Under the pieces are notes generated by a model, which did no database searches, was not told the origin of the DNA, and saw only the letters and a program-made list of their open reading frames with translations. Both the position numbers and the translations under genes were made by a program. A stretch of 64,000 nucleotides of DNA from Verpa conica (taxonomy: Eukaryota; Ascomycota; Pezizomycetes; Pezizales; Morchellaceae). Of the stretch, positions 35,589 to 47,198 are shown in pieces (position 1 is the first letter of the stretch; every line of letters begins with the position of its first letter). The stretch is taken from contig JAUFSD010000002.1 of assembly GCA_033030425.1 (NCBI GenBank), positions 2,790,001 to 2,854,000 of the forward strand, read 5' to 3'.

Positions 35589-35722
35589 ACTTGTCCCCCA
35601 GGGAAAGAATCTGAAAACAGGGGGGTCTATTTTGTATGGTGTGGCGTCGTGCACAGATATTTTACCATACAAATCGTGACCCCCCTGTTTTCAGGTTCTT
35701 TCCCTGGGGGACAAGTACTGTA
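35583..35722. mobile_element. 140-bp foldback MITE with 45-bp arms
   Basis: Arms 35583-35627 and 35678-35722 are reverse complements with about two mismatches; the outer part reads GTACTTGTCCCCCAGGGAAA on the left. Pairing resumes further in (TTTGTATGGT with ACCATACAAA), leaving only a loop of about 20 bases. TA steps flank both ends. There is no coding capacity. It sits on the right terminus of the neighbouring MITE, so it probably inserted into it. Confidence 0.8.
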
Positions 35723-36640
35723 GACATTACACTTGGTCCACCAACCAACAATTGGTATTAAACTACCTATCAGAAATTTCACTTCTATTCTTATCAAGGA
35801 TAAGGGTCTCAGGGTATTTTTTTTATTAGTGAGGCCGATATTTATATCCCTGTAGCTTCGAACCTTGAGGATACGATAGTAGAGTTTTAATTGGTTATAA
35901 TTATAAAAATTTTCACTCAGTCCATGAGGCCACCGATAGGGCATTACGACTTGAGGAGTGAATAGAGGAGATAACAGAACATCCATCTCGTGAGAGGGCT
36001 ATCAAGTAGGAACCAACCATATACCCAGGGCCTATGATACTATAGGAACAACCCCACGCCGTACTAGAGCTGGCTTTGAAGATCATTACTCATACAAACC
36101 AATACAAACTGCTTGAGCTGACATGTTTGTTCCTCGAGGGTCCTATTCGCCACATATAAAGCTCGAACTTAGGCTTTGACTAGTCTGTGCGAGAGTGTTG
36201 TAGTGGTCCGACCGTCAGTATAACTGTTGGTAGCGCCCAGCCAAGGATGGTAATCTGCAGTATGCCGGGAGACCCGAGAGGAAGACAAACATGATATGCC
36301 AAACGTTTCCCCTAAGTGTTTCGAATGCCAGCGAAACCGGTTCTTGTCCGGGCAATCATGCTTGGCCAAACATGCAGCCACCAACAACCTCACCCCGCCC
36401 ACAGACAACCAACGACCGACAATCTTACTGGAACCTCACTATCGTGATCCCAGACCACACACAGCGGTCATAGTAACAATGCCCATAGCGTTCGAGATGG
36501 AAAAAAAAAAACCTTCCCTGTGAGAAAACGTAGACTCCAACTCACCCCCCCCCATCCTCACAAGTGCTTCCAAAGTGTCTTCATGTTATCATAACCCATC
36601 GAATCACCACCACCACCAAGCCAATCCCTCACTACCTCGG

Positions 36641-37387
36641 ATGGCCTCCTGCCCTATACATATCGGTCAGCTGTTCCCTTCATGGGCTGACTTCAAAGAA
36701 GCAATACAAGACTGGTCCATAACCGACAAATTCCAGTTCAAGTCCCTCCACAAGGATCGATCCCGTGCAGACTACCGGTGCCGAACGCGGACGAAGAAAG
36801 GTGATTGTCCATGGAGGGTGTATGCCACAATCACTCGAAAGCAGGATATTAAGGTCAAAATACTAGAACCCAACCACAGCTGTCAACGTGCCGTTCGTGC
36901 AAAACGAGAGACTTGTAATAGCCAATCCTGGCTTCGTCGTCATGTACCGAAACACCTCATTGTCACGAGACAAACACGTCCAGAGGAGATACAGGATACG
37001 ATAAAGATCCATTACGGCGAAGTAGTAAACTACCAAGCAGCGCATGAGATAAAGACAACCTTGGCCGATGACCAGCAAATGGTACATCAGCAGCTTCCTG
37101 CGTATCTATACCCCCATGTCGACACTCATCTGGAAAGAAATAATGAAATCGGACTGTGGTTCAAAGACGCTTCAGCCGCATTCCTTGGCAGGGACTCATG
37201 CCAAGCAACAACTACAACCTCCAGCTTTCGACGTTGCTTTCAACTAAACTCCTGTATCCCGTCATCCTCCACGATAGATACCGAAGATGGTGAGCCCATC
37301 CCTCTCCCTCCTGGACCAACATATACACATATCCCGCTAACATCAAATCACAACAGTCGGACGCAAAGCCAAACTCCACCTCCCTAA
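36641..37387 (+). CDS. Orphan FAR1/MULE-type transposase DNA-binding domain protein
   Basis: An intronless frame of 248 residues from the ATG at 36641 (an upstream in-frame ATG lies at 36575). The first 170 residues look like the FAR1-type WRKY/GCM zinc finger of Mutator-like transposases: FKEAIQDWSITDKFQFKSLH, CRTRTKKGDCPWRVYA, and LEPNHSC, with Cys and His spaced as in that finger. The following helix (HYGEVVNYQAAHEIKTTLAD) also matches the segment that precedes the MULE catalytic core. The DDE transposase core itself is absent; the frame ends in a Ser/Thr/Pro-rich tail. It is either a truncated element or a domesticated DNA-binding protein. Its last 100 bases overlap the first exon and intron of the ubiquitin-like gene. 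Confidence 0.6.
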   Translation: MASCPIHIGQLFPSWADFKEAIQDWSITDKFQFKSLHKDRSRADYRCRTRTKKGDCPWRVYATITRKQDIKVKILEPNHSCQRAVRAKRETCNSQSWLRRHVPKHLIVTRQTRPEEIQDTIKIHYGEVVNYQAAHEIKTTLADDQQMVHQQLPAYLYPHVDTHLERNNEIGLWFKDASAAFLGRDSCQATTTTSSFRRCFQLNSCIPSSSTIDTEDGEPIPLPPGPTYTHIPLTSNHNSRTQSQTPPP

Positions 37388-37731
37388 CCCTACGCGCGAA
37401 ACACGGACCCACCACCGTTTTCCTCTTCGCCCAGCAATCCGACTCGCTCCTATCAATCAAGTCTCAGATCCATGAGCTCCTCCAAGAAAACAAAGACAAC
37501 ATCGTCACCCCCACATCCGACAGCGCAGACGAAATCATCCTCGGAGCCCCCATCGACCAAGCTGATCTGAGCAAAGGGTTCCAAATCATCTCGAATCAAG
37601 ACAAGAAGAGAACCACTGTGCAGGATGCCGGATTCAAAGACATGAGTGTCATTGGCTACAAGGTCGGGGAAGATGCAGACTTTAGCGTGGAGGTTCCAAG
37701 TGATGACTTTGATGACTCGCAGGACCATTAG
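37287..37731 (+). CDS. Small ubiquitin-like-fold protein, start codon alone in exon 1
   Basis: Two exons: exon 1 contributes only the ATG (37287-37289), then an intron with donor GTGAGC and branch GCTAAC (37290-37356), then 37357-37731. The product is 125 residues. It begins MSDAKPNSTSLTLRAKHGPT and has an N-terminal beta-grasp-like region (TTVFLFAQQSDSLLSIKSQI) followed by an acidic part with DLSKGFQIIS and VIGYKVGEDADF, resembling a fungal ubiquitin-like family I recall only loosely. Function unknown; the fold assignment is inference. It overlaps the end of the FAR1-type frame on the same strand. Confidence 0.65.
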
Positions 37732-38634
37732 AACATAAGAAAAACTAGAGAGCCATGTACAGATGGATCGGCTCGATCGAAATGTGATGAGCGTTTATTC
37801 CTTTTGTTACCGGTATCAGAATTTCAAGTATTGAGAGTACTTATTGTATCGTGACCAACGAGTGAGTAGAAAGAGAGAGAGGTGCAAAAAAGGAAATCCC
37901 AGTATCTAGGTTTCCGATAAGATGCCTAGAGCGGGATACCCCATTTCATTGCTATATGGCCAGACACACAGGATATATAGTTATAAATAGATATGGTGAT
38001 TTGTACCCAGACGGCTGGGGGGGACTGCATGGTGGTAGCTATTGGCCTTTTGTGGCCGAGATAAGTCTTAGACACACCCAGTAGGAACCCCTAGATAAAA
38101 CAAGAATAGTCGCACGGAACTCCCCTAGCTAGACCCGAGTGATTGCAAATGACTCGGCGATCCCACTAGATTCCGTGACCGTACTAACTACTCCTAGTGC
38201 AAGCTCACATCGTGGCCGCGTGCTAAGCTAAGCTTCAGAAGCTCGGTCACGCACCAACCGCCACCTGTGGCTTACTAGACCTTAAGAGTAAGTCAAGATT
38301 GTAGGGTAAGGATAGAATAAATATGCTTAGGTAAAAATAATACACAAGCCCCACTTTGTACCACCTTGCTAATATCCCACTATCAATGCTTGGCAAATGC
38401 CACCGAGTGATAAAATATGAATCTCTCTTGTGACCTATCACCTACTAAAAGCCAAAAAAAACCACCATCTCTTTCAACACCAACGCCGTATCATGTATAA
38501 GAATAAACCCTCCCTCACAAATAAAAGAAAAGACCTCCCACCAGTAGAAGAAATACAAAAAAGCCGCCCCAGTCGAGCCAAAAAAAAGAAAAATCCCTTT
38601 CAAATAATATACAAGGTCCTCCTCCAAAAGTAAC
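37732..38634. other. Intergenic between convergent genes
   Basis: 3' ends of the ubiquitin-like gene (plus) and RTC1 (minus). AT-rich with A runs at 38450-38620. No gene. Confidence 0.5.
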
Positions 38635-41600
38635 CTACGGATTTGAATGACTCCTAGGTAAACATTCATGATCGCACCCAACCGCAGCGCACGCGTCCAT
38701 TCCATGATCAAAGAACCACTCTCTCAGACAGTGATCATGACCACCATGAGAACACGTCTACACCTATTAGCCTCACTTCTCATTTCAATAAGGCTTATAA
38801 TGAGTAAACGAACCTGGCACATTGTCCATCTCCCCTTAACAGTTTCACGACAGATGACACATCCATCTTGCAATCGCTGACAGCGCTCGCAGTACCAGCT
38901 TCCTTTTCCACCCTGCATTATAGGCTTGAAGCAACGTCCACAGCCCACCTTGGCAAAGGTCTGGTTCCCGCCAGTGGCGCGGATGGGCTCGATAACTGTA
39001 GTTTTGACAATCTCGGCTGCAGGTACAAATAGTTTAAAACGGCGAAGGAGTTCTGCCTCCATTAGTCTCTACCCACCTACTCTAAGAAAGGGGGAGGAAA
39101 CTCACGGATATACCCCTCAACCCATTCATCGCGCCGCCTCTCATCCACTCTGACTCTCCCAGCTAGAAGTAGCACAATAGTTGCACACATCTGTACATCT
39201 CCGCGCTCGCAGTACCAATCGACAAAACTCTCCACGAGAGTCTGCGGGTTCCACGGCCGCTCCCTTCCCCCTTGGTCCTCTTCATACCACTCCCCTACAC
39301 GCAGTTCAGGAACATGCTCACGAATACCTGAATTCAGCATTGGATCCTCTTCCTGTATCGCCTCCATACTATGTGCTGCGATACGACGCTGTTCGTCATC
39401 ATCATCTTCCTCTGACGCACGACCGCCGAAGCCAGCAGTGCCGTATGAAGAGGAGGTCGCTTCGGATACAAGACTGTATTTACGCTCGCGGCCGTGGCGT
39501 TTCTCGGCCGGAGGGTCGATATCGGGTTGGGGGGTGTAATCTGGATAGTAGGGGTATGGGTGTGTGTCCGCATTGCTAACATTCATGGAGGATGTAAAGC
39601 CGTTTACGGTGTCGGTAGGTCTTCCTTGGACGCTTGTATTACCATTTGCTTGAATTTCAGTCCATTGCTTATCCTGATAGTCGATGCTGGCCTCTCCGCT
39701 GCTAACCCCCCCGTTGCCATTTCGTGAATTCGATCGTAAAATAGGGTGGGAATGACCGCCCTCCTCATCGCCATCCGTACTCGCTGTACTACTTCCTAGG
39801 CTCGTCCCGAACACTGCTGGTGGCTGCAGCAGCCCCTCTTCAACTGGCCCGGGTCGCATCTGCGTAGGTGTCACTACACTCCTTGCGGGGCTCTCGGAAA
39901 CCGCAGTATGCATTGGTGTTGGTGTCGCAGCACCCGAACCATCCCCCCCCAACCCTAACGCCCGTCTAGCAACAATAGCCCCAGCTACACTTCCTACTGT
40001 CCTCACATACCGCTCCCCCATTCTGTCTTCCAGTTCCAGCGCCATCTGCAGTACCTTCCATGTCTGTGCGGTGCGGTACTGCTGCGCTCTCATAGCTGCC
40101 CGTGCGTTTGCCGCACATGCCTCCAAGAGCGTCATCTCCCCAATCTCCCCCGTGAGCGAGTGCGTGTATCGTCTAGCCAGAAATATAAATGCGTCTTTAT
40201 CAAAAAGCCCCGGGATATTAATACGGGCTGCAGCCTGTGTAGACACAAACTTATCGCTCAGTGTTTCCAGTATCGATAACGCTGGTTTTAAGCCCTTGAA
40301 GGATGAGCTGCGGCCTGGCCGTCGCTCCCTAGTTATTTCTTCATCTGTTTCAAAACGACCAGAGCTTGGCCCACTACGGCGGACGCGGCCTCGGGGCTGT
40401 GTCGCAAACGTAAAATCATCTGTAGGACCCCATGAGAATGCCGAATGGGGGAGCGAGTTGATAGGTTGGGTTGCAAAGATAACGTCGTTCTGGACAAATG
40501 TCATGTCCTTGGAGCACGACCAGAGGATGTCCTCATCTTTCCATAGTATACCAGTTGTAGAGCCACTGTGTTCATCCATGATTCGCGCGGGGATATAAGG
40601 CCGTTTGAGGTCCCATACGTGGACACGGGGATCGTTATTGATTGCACAAGTTGCGAGTTCTGTTGTCCCATTCTTGCGAGGGCGCCAGGCGATGCGGGAG
40701 ACGGAGCACATGGTGGCGATTGTGTGTTTTGGTTTCTTCCGGGGGTCTTCTGCGTAGAGGTCCCATACCTTTACGGTACGGTCCCGGCCACCAGAGGCGC
40801 AGTGTTTCCCATCGGGGTGCCAGTCTACTGTAAATGCAGGACCATTGTGAGCGTTGATTTTCCGCTCGTATATACTATCCTTCCTATAATCCCACCTCTA
40901 CATAAGTCAGCCTATGCTCCCATGTATGCAGTGAGGTACATACTTGAATAGTACCATTATCAAACGCGGCCGCAAACTCCACAGCGTTATTACTGTTAAA
41001 CTGTACATCTCTCACAGCATCCGCCTTTCCCGCAAATGTAAGCCTACTCTTCTTTTCCCGGAGGTCCCACAACTTGATCGTTCCATCCTGACTCGCGCTC
41101 AAAAGCAACCTCCCATCCGCAGGGTTAAACGCGATTTTATGAACCTGGCGCCCATGTTCCCGAAGCTGTCTATCCAGAAAACCAGCCTTCGCATCATACA
41201 AACATATTGTCCCATTCGTGCCCGCAGTCGCGATCGTATTCTTCTGATGGAGGGTTCCCCATTTGACATCATACTGAAACACCTTCCTCTGCTCCCCTGG
41301 CTGCCTCAGTGTCGAAACCTCTTCGATATCATTTCTGCCCACCCTCAGGATCCTAAGTATTTCCCTTCCCGCAACAACCACGTTTTCGCCGTCTACATGC
41401 GCCGAGATGGCAAGTATAGGGCTATTGAGCGTGTACCGAATTGTCCGAGGGTTGAGTATATTCCTATGGAGACAGATAGAGAGAGACCGTCAATTCTTTG
41501 CACTTGTATAGCTCGCCTCGAGGGGAGCCTTACGGGGCGCTAGTGGAGTCCGAGATCCTCCCGTTGAGACCTGAAGAGCTCGGGGGTCTGCTGGAGCCGA

Positions 41601-41691
41601 TGAAGGGCTGGGCGAGACGGGCGAAGACAGCGCCGCCGGAAGAACGACCACGGTGGGTAAAATTAGAGCTGTCGCCCATGGCTGCCATCAT
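38635..41691 (-). CDS. RTC1: SEA/GATOR2 complex WD40-RING protein (Rtc1/Sea2, WDR24)
   Basis: Subunit of the SEACAT/GATOR2 complex at the vacuole, which relieves inhibition of TORC1 in response to amino acids. Five exons (41691-41534, 41463-40944, 40897-39106, 39052-38814, 38757-38635) join in phase to 943 residues. The N-terminal WD40 propeller is visible through repeats ending in IKLWDLR, VKVWDLY and VHVWDLK. A helical region follows (FDKDAFIFLARRYTHSLTGE), then a long disordered part. The C-terminal zinc-binding RING-like domain is complete: CGRCFKPI, WYCERCQRLQDGCVIC, CQTCSHGGHDHCLREWF and CAAVGCDHEC. The acceptor of intron 3 (GGCAG at 39053) was chosen because every nearer AG leads to a stop. 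The start could equally be the ATG three bases downstream. Confidence 0.9.
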
Positions 41692-43366
41692 GTTGTAATG
41701 AGAGGGAGCGCGATGGAGTCCATGCGAGTGTGATGAGAGAGCTCTCCGGGGGAGGGGTGATGGATAGCTGCAGGGTATGGTGAGTAACGGATAAGACACT
41801 ATATGGGGCGAGATCTAATCTTGCAGCGAGGGAGGGGTGGGTTAGAAAGCAACCGACTGGACGGGACAGATTTCGTACAGGGAAGGGGGGGGGGGTTAGA
41901 GGGACCAACGTGTGATGTGATGTGGTGGGACAGCGGAATAACAGTAAACCACCCTTTGCTCTTGAGACGGAGGAAAACTACCGCCACAGTCACCAGAGAG
42001 ACGGAGTGTAAAAGAGCAGAAAAGCAAACAGTCTTTTCTCCCACCCCCCCCCGGGAAAACAGAATTAATATATGTCCCGCATACCAGAGAACATAATTTT
42101 ATTTGTTTATTTATTTTTCTACCTTTCCAGGCAATTCTCACACTCACTTGCTCTCACGTGTAGGTATGCAGTCCACGTCACACGGAGAGGGAGGAGAAGG
42201 AGGAGAAAGAGGAATGGTGTTTGTGATGTTTGTGGTAGCACAATACCTCCTGTGTAGAGTACACAGTACACATCCCTCCTCATACACCTGGTAGATTATC
42301 AAACAGTCAGTCTGCTGGGAGTGAACAATCAATAATAAGTAGGTGTCGAGGGTTAGGGTTAACCTGAGGGATTCTTTCTGTCAGCCTCAATAAAGCACGG
42401 AGTCTTCCAGGCAGATTCTCTAACCACTTCTGTCTGTCTGCCTGTATCAATATCCAATCGCTGGTATCGGCTAGGAAGCATTGGGTTGCCACTGCACAGA
42501 GCTGTGGGGGGTCCCAACCACAGCCCACCAACAATTATACCCTCAGCGCGATACCCGAATGTATCAAAGGATTATTACATGTCACACCCCCATTAACTTC
42601 AATGGTTCGCCAAACGCAGTTCGCCCTATCCACCACTCCATTCCAATCCTCCAATCATAATCGAGGTGATTAGATACACTAAAGATAACCGGATAAACTC
42701 ACTAGCACCACTCGGCAGTTGCAGCCAGTATTCTCCCACCCGATGACCGATGCGGGCCGATCAAAGAGGTCGGAATAAGATTGCGGCCAAATTCAAAACT
42801 GACGTCAACACACATGCCCCCACGGAGGTTTGCTTTTTTCCAGCTCCCTCCGAAGCGCCCCCGAACCCACTCCCGAACAAAGGTCGGGTTTCAAACGTGC
42901 CCGAACTTAAATCTTATTCTGACCTCCGATAGAATAATGCATTAATAGAAGGAAGAAAAATCATACCCCTTGAACGCACAACCAAGAAATAACTGAAGGT
43001 CTATATTACAGCGCCCCACCCATGCAACAAAGGTAACGGTTGAAAGAAACTTAGTTAAAATGCGCCAATGCAAGAGCTCCCAGAAAAGGGAAAGTGTCGC
43101 CTCCCATCCGATCCACGCCATCATAAATAGTAAAATAAAAAAACAAGGACGCTGTGAATTCCATAAAAGAAAAAAAGGAAAAATAAAAGAAAAACCCCTC
43201 ATGCTGAGTGAAAATATCGAGTCCTGTCAAGTCATCCTACTAGGATATCAAATTGCCCTGGAAACGAATGGAAGTTGAATACGCTATAAAAAGAAAGAAA
43301 CCTTGACCACGTGGTAGCGACCCTAGCAGTTCCCTACCGCACCAATCGCTTACCAACGAATCAACT
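41692..43366. promoter_or_regulatory. Intergenic, RTC1 promoter
   Basis: Upstream DNA of RTC1 with homopolymer runs (G run at 41886-41896, C run at 42044-42053) and a telomere-like GGGTTAGGGTTAA at 42350-42362. From 42950 it is AT-rich and probably the 3' flank of the next gene. The short frames in between have no recognisable content. Confidence 0.5.
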
Positions 43367-45219
43367 TTAATAAGTCGGTGCCCTCTCCAATCCCAAACAA
43401 TGCCGCTCAAAAAGCTCATTAATGAAATGCGGATGTTTTATTCCAGGGGGTCGTGAATCCTGGAATGCTTGGAGCGCTTTTGGTACCGTGAAATTCAATC
43501 TTTGGATCAAATAAGAGCAGACAAAGAATCCCGTTCTATTAAATCCATAGTGGCAATGACAGGCGATAATGGAATCTTCATCATAATCTCTAGCCTCACG
43601 GATCGAGTCGACAAGCTTGATAAACGCGGCAACTTCGTCCGGAGTTGGTGGCATCTTTGACACGGTTGGAACTAGAGAAACATGTCAGCACCCCGTAGTT
43701 GGCCTACATTGTAAATAATAAGGTTCTATTGAGAACTCACATTTGTGATACCTAACACCACTTCCCAGAGTTTCTGGGTCATATGGGGGCTGCTCGTGGG
43801 AGATGTCAATAACATCCTTCACGTCTGGCCACTTTGCGGCAAAATCCACTGGGTTATGTCCATTTGAATCGTTCTGCCTAAGCGTTTTCATTGCTCTGAA
43901 AGGGCTCAGAACGAGTTTCCCTCGTGGTGCATCCGCAGTGAGCCCGGCTATCCTCGGGCTCACACTCTGCGTCCGAGTCCACTTTTCTAGATTCTTAAGC
44001 AGCCATTTGTCTTCTTTGAGATACGATAGCTGCCACCCCATGGAAAGTATCTCGTTGACGTGCTTAGATATAAATTCACCAATCAAACCACTCACGACTT
44101 GTGGAGATTCATACATGACACCATGGCCAACTCCAGGGATAATGCATTTCTTCACCACTGCCTTATACTCTCCAGAAGGTGAGCCCTCAGAAGAACTGCT
44201 GTTTCCAGAACCAGAATCGGAAATAGGAGCCTTCTTGTTTGCAGGATTGAACCAAGAGTGTATAAGATCTACTTCCTTGGTAGTCGTAACTTGATCCTCG
44301 GCAGCCCCAAGTAGATAGATTGGGCATTTGATCATAGACCACTCCTCCTCTGTCGGTAACCTGAGACCACTAACCATCCGTCTCCAAACAGGAGTTCTAG
44401 ACTGCTCGTTAAACCGTAGTTGCAACTTCCTAGCCTGTTCTGAGGCGTTGCTGCCAACAAACCGATTAACCGACTTAGACGATGTTCCACCCCGGCGATC
44501 GTAAGCCCGAAAGATGTTGAATATAACCTCGGGAAGTGATACTGCTGTAGCCATCGCCTTCCTTTCTTTTTCAGTAACGGTGGCCTTCGGGCAGATTGCT
44601 ACAAGGCCGACGCATTTATCCGCCAATAGCCCCCCCTTCGTTGCGAGAGCTGCAGCTAGCGAACATCCCATCGAATGTCCGATAAGAACAACCTGTTGCC
44701 CCTCCTCAAGTTTCCCTCGGACTACATCGGCTATCACGGATGCTAAGGATGATGTTGTGTATGCATCCCAGTCCTGTGGAGAGAATTCAGAATCAGGCCC
44801 ACAGCCGGGGAGATCGATCGCAAGCGTATGAGATATGTGAACCTAAAGTGAGAAGATTTACCATCAGCACCCATCAAATACTACAGGCTGATCAAGCTAG
44901 TTGACCGGTTGCGAGAGAACTAAGACGTACAAAGTATTCGAGCAAGTAGCGGAACTGCGACAGTTGACCTCCAAGTCCTAAATAACAAGACCGGTTAAAC
45001 CTCCATTAATCATCGAATATTAAGAAAGACACATCCAGGATACCTACCATGGATAAAGACCAGCAGAGGAAGTTTTGGTGGCAGTACCGAAGCTTTAGGG
45101 TGCTCTCGGTAGAAGATGCGAACACCGGGGTACATATATTTGTCCGTGGTGACGGAGATCACCTCCGAATGCTTGCGGAGAAGACCCGGGTCTGTATAAG
45201 TGGTATCTTTTTGATTCAT
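43367..45219 (-). CDS. Alpha/beta hydrolase fused to a capping-enzyme-like cysteine phosphatase
   Basis: Four exons (45219-45048, 44977-44931, 44842-43741, 43671-43367) join in phase to 541 residues. The N-terminal 340 or so residues are an alpha/beta hydrolase: oxyanion region VFIHGLGGQLSQF, nucleophile Ser130 in GHSMG and a histidine in IPGVGHGVMYE. The C-terminal 150 residues are a cysteine phosphatase with the P-loop HCHYGFNRTG (Cys480, Arg486). The surrounding sequence (FFVCSYLIQRLNF, DSRPPGIKHPHFINELFERH) resembles the RNA 5'-triphosphatase domain of animal mRNA-capping enzymes more than ordinary dual-specificity phosphatases. Fungi normally use an unrelated tunnel-type triphosphatase for capping, so the role here is not obvious. 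No signal peptide or membrane segment is seen. The fusion rests on one intron (43672-43740) that joins in phase with good GTGAGT and CTAG sites. Confidence 0.85.
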
Positions 45220-47198
45220 TAGTCCGATGTGGTACTGTTGGTTGAATTATGTAAAAAGATAAACAGTCATGTAGGAAACAATGGAAGGTAGTTTAGAGCT
45301 ACGTATGACACAAGGAAAAAAATCCGAAAAAAGCAAGCATGGTGTCGAGAGATTGAAAGAGACGGAGAATAAGAGATAAGACACGGCACATATTACACAC
45401 CCATGCAGGCGCCTAACAATTGCAATGGAGCCGGGGAATCTCGATGTTACACACCTGCTGAAGAAGAGCTATGCACGTCTTGTCCATCTTCTGTGAGGTC
45501 TTTCCTATCCTTCTCGTTCCCATTTTTCCTCCAGAAAGCCCGTAGACAGCCATATACCAAAGGTACCGCACTACAGAAAGCGACAACCATTTCCTTTCGC
45601 CCTATATTGTCAATCAAAGTGTGCCACGCAGCAAGGGTGGGGGGGAAGTTCGTAGAAACAGCTTCGAGAGCAGGCAATAAACTCTTCCCCCAGGAGAGGG
45701 AAGAAAAGAAGGCCCCGTCGCCCATTTATTTATTCTTTGGGGGCAAGAACTACGAGCTCAACGTACAGCCTTCTAGTCTTCGAGATCCGCGCACGCAGAG
45801 CAATACAGGGGTTGGATTGGGCAACACGAGGAGAGGGGGGGGGATAGATAAAATGAACAACGTCAGTAAATGCTGCTGCTGCTGGCTGGCTGGTTGGGCT
45901 GGCTGGCTGGATATCGTCTTAGAAAAGCAACAGAATGCGAGAAGTGGATGGGTAGAGCGGATGGGAATCGATGCGTGGATTGTGAATGGCAAGGCAAGGC
46001 GAATGATGGGCGAGCAGGTGGATGAGCTGTGAGACGGGTCCGGCAGGTAATACTCGGTGAACAATACACGGAATCAAGACACCAACAGCAAATACAGGTG
46101 TACAAACGTGTTAGGAGAGCTATGAAATGGCCCCCGATCCCAAAAGTGGTCCTTTGTCACTGCTAGTGGTGGTAGTAATGCTGTCTGCTTTGCTGCTCTA
46201 TCTTTTTCACCACCTTCTTTGCAGGGCCCATGCTCAACTCCCATCACGTTTCCAGGTGGTTGGTAGTCAAGGTGTCGCTCTAGCTCTGTAGAAAGGCTGG
46301 AACCGAGATTGACGCAACCGTCGCAGTGCAGCCGGCCAACAAGAATAAGGCTACGGTTACTCCGTGTGCCAAGAAATAAACATCGTGAGATGATTCCCGT
46401 AACGCTTGTACGTGATCCTAGCAATCCTTTTGAACTCTTCTATGAGAATGTCGAGATAGTCCATACATTTAAATTCCTGCCAGGGGAAGAGGCTCTACCA
46501 AGCGCCTTTTCAGGGTTTGGCGCGGATAAAGGCCGCGGGTAAACGGCTGCATTACCGAGAAACATGCGCCCTGCTCATACTCTACTTGATGGGCCTGATG
46601 CGCTCCGGCACACACACACACGAGCCATACGGAACATCGGACGGGAACGGGGAGGGATGATGTCTTTTCATCGTCCGGCACATTGCTCAATGCTCGCATT
46701 CTTAGCGGAGGGGCAGCGGCTTTTTTGTCATTCCTTTTTCGTTGCAGCGTGAGGTGGGGTAAATTTGGACTTGTACATTAGATGTGGGGTAGATAGCGTG
46801 GATAGCATGACGGCCACCTGCCGGAGATCGCTCAAACATACCCGCGTAGTGTTGAGAATCACTTGAGGATATCATAACACTTAGCTACATTACTTAACGA
46901 CAGCAGACCCTCTTCATTTCACCCGCTTTATCCTGTCTTATACATATTTTTTTATTTTTCTGCTGCTGCTGCTTCTGCTTCTGCTTGCTTGCTTACTGAC
47001 TGACTCCACCGAAACCCTAACCTTCTCTGTACGTCTGCTTTCTCCTCACCAACCCCCCCCTAAATCAATTCATCCAATTTCATCTCCCGGCTGCTTATTC
47101 TATTATATTGCTGCTGTTTTCACTACCGGTACATAACTTATTGGTCAGTCTCGGGATATTCCAAGACAAACTCGAAAACCCCTCCTCCTCAAAAAAAA
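45220..47198. promoter_or_regulatory. Intergenic, divergent promoters
   Basis: About 2 kb between the divergent hydrolase-phosphatase and dehydratase genes. It has a GCT/GGCT microsatellite at 45872-45911, a CTG/CTT repeat at 46963-46992 and a telobox-like AAACCCTAA at 47012-47020, close to the dehydratase start. Short frames (for example 45403-46032) look like chance. Confidence 0.5.

Larger units (their letters stand above)
34545..36640. other. Repeat-rich intergenic region
   Basis: Contains the MITE at 35440-35588, the foldback element at 35583-35722 and an 18-bp perfect palindrome ATTAATCTTAAGATTAAT at 35191-35208. The rest is AT-rich. I see no gene. Confidence 0.55.

Noticed and set aside
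45403..46032. 209-residue plus-strand frame between two divergent genes
   Set aside because: It is made of low-complexity GCT/GGCT repeats and lies in a promoter region; no family resemblance.
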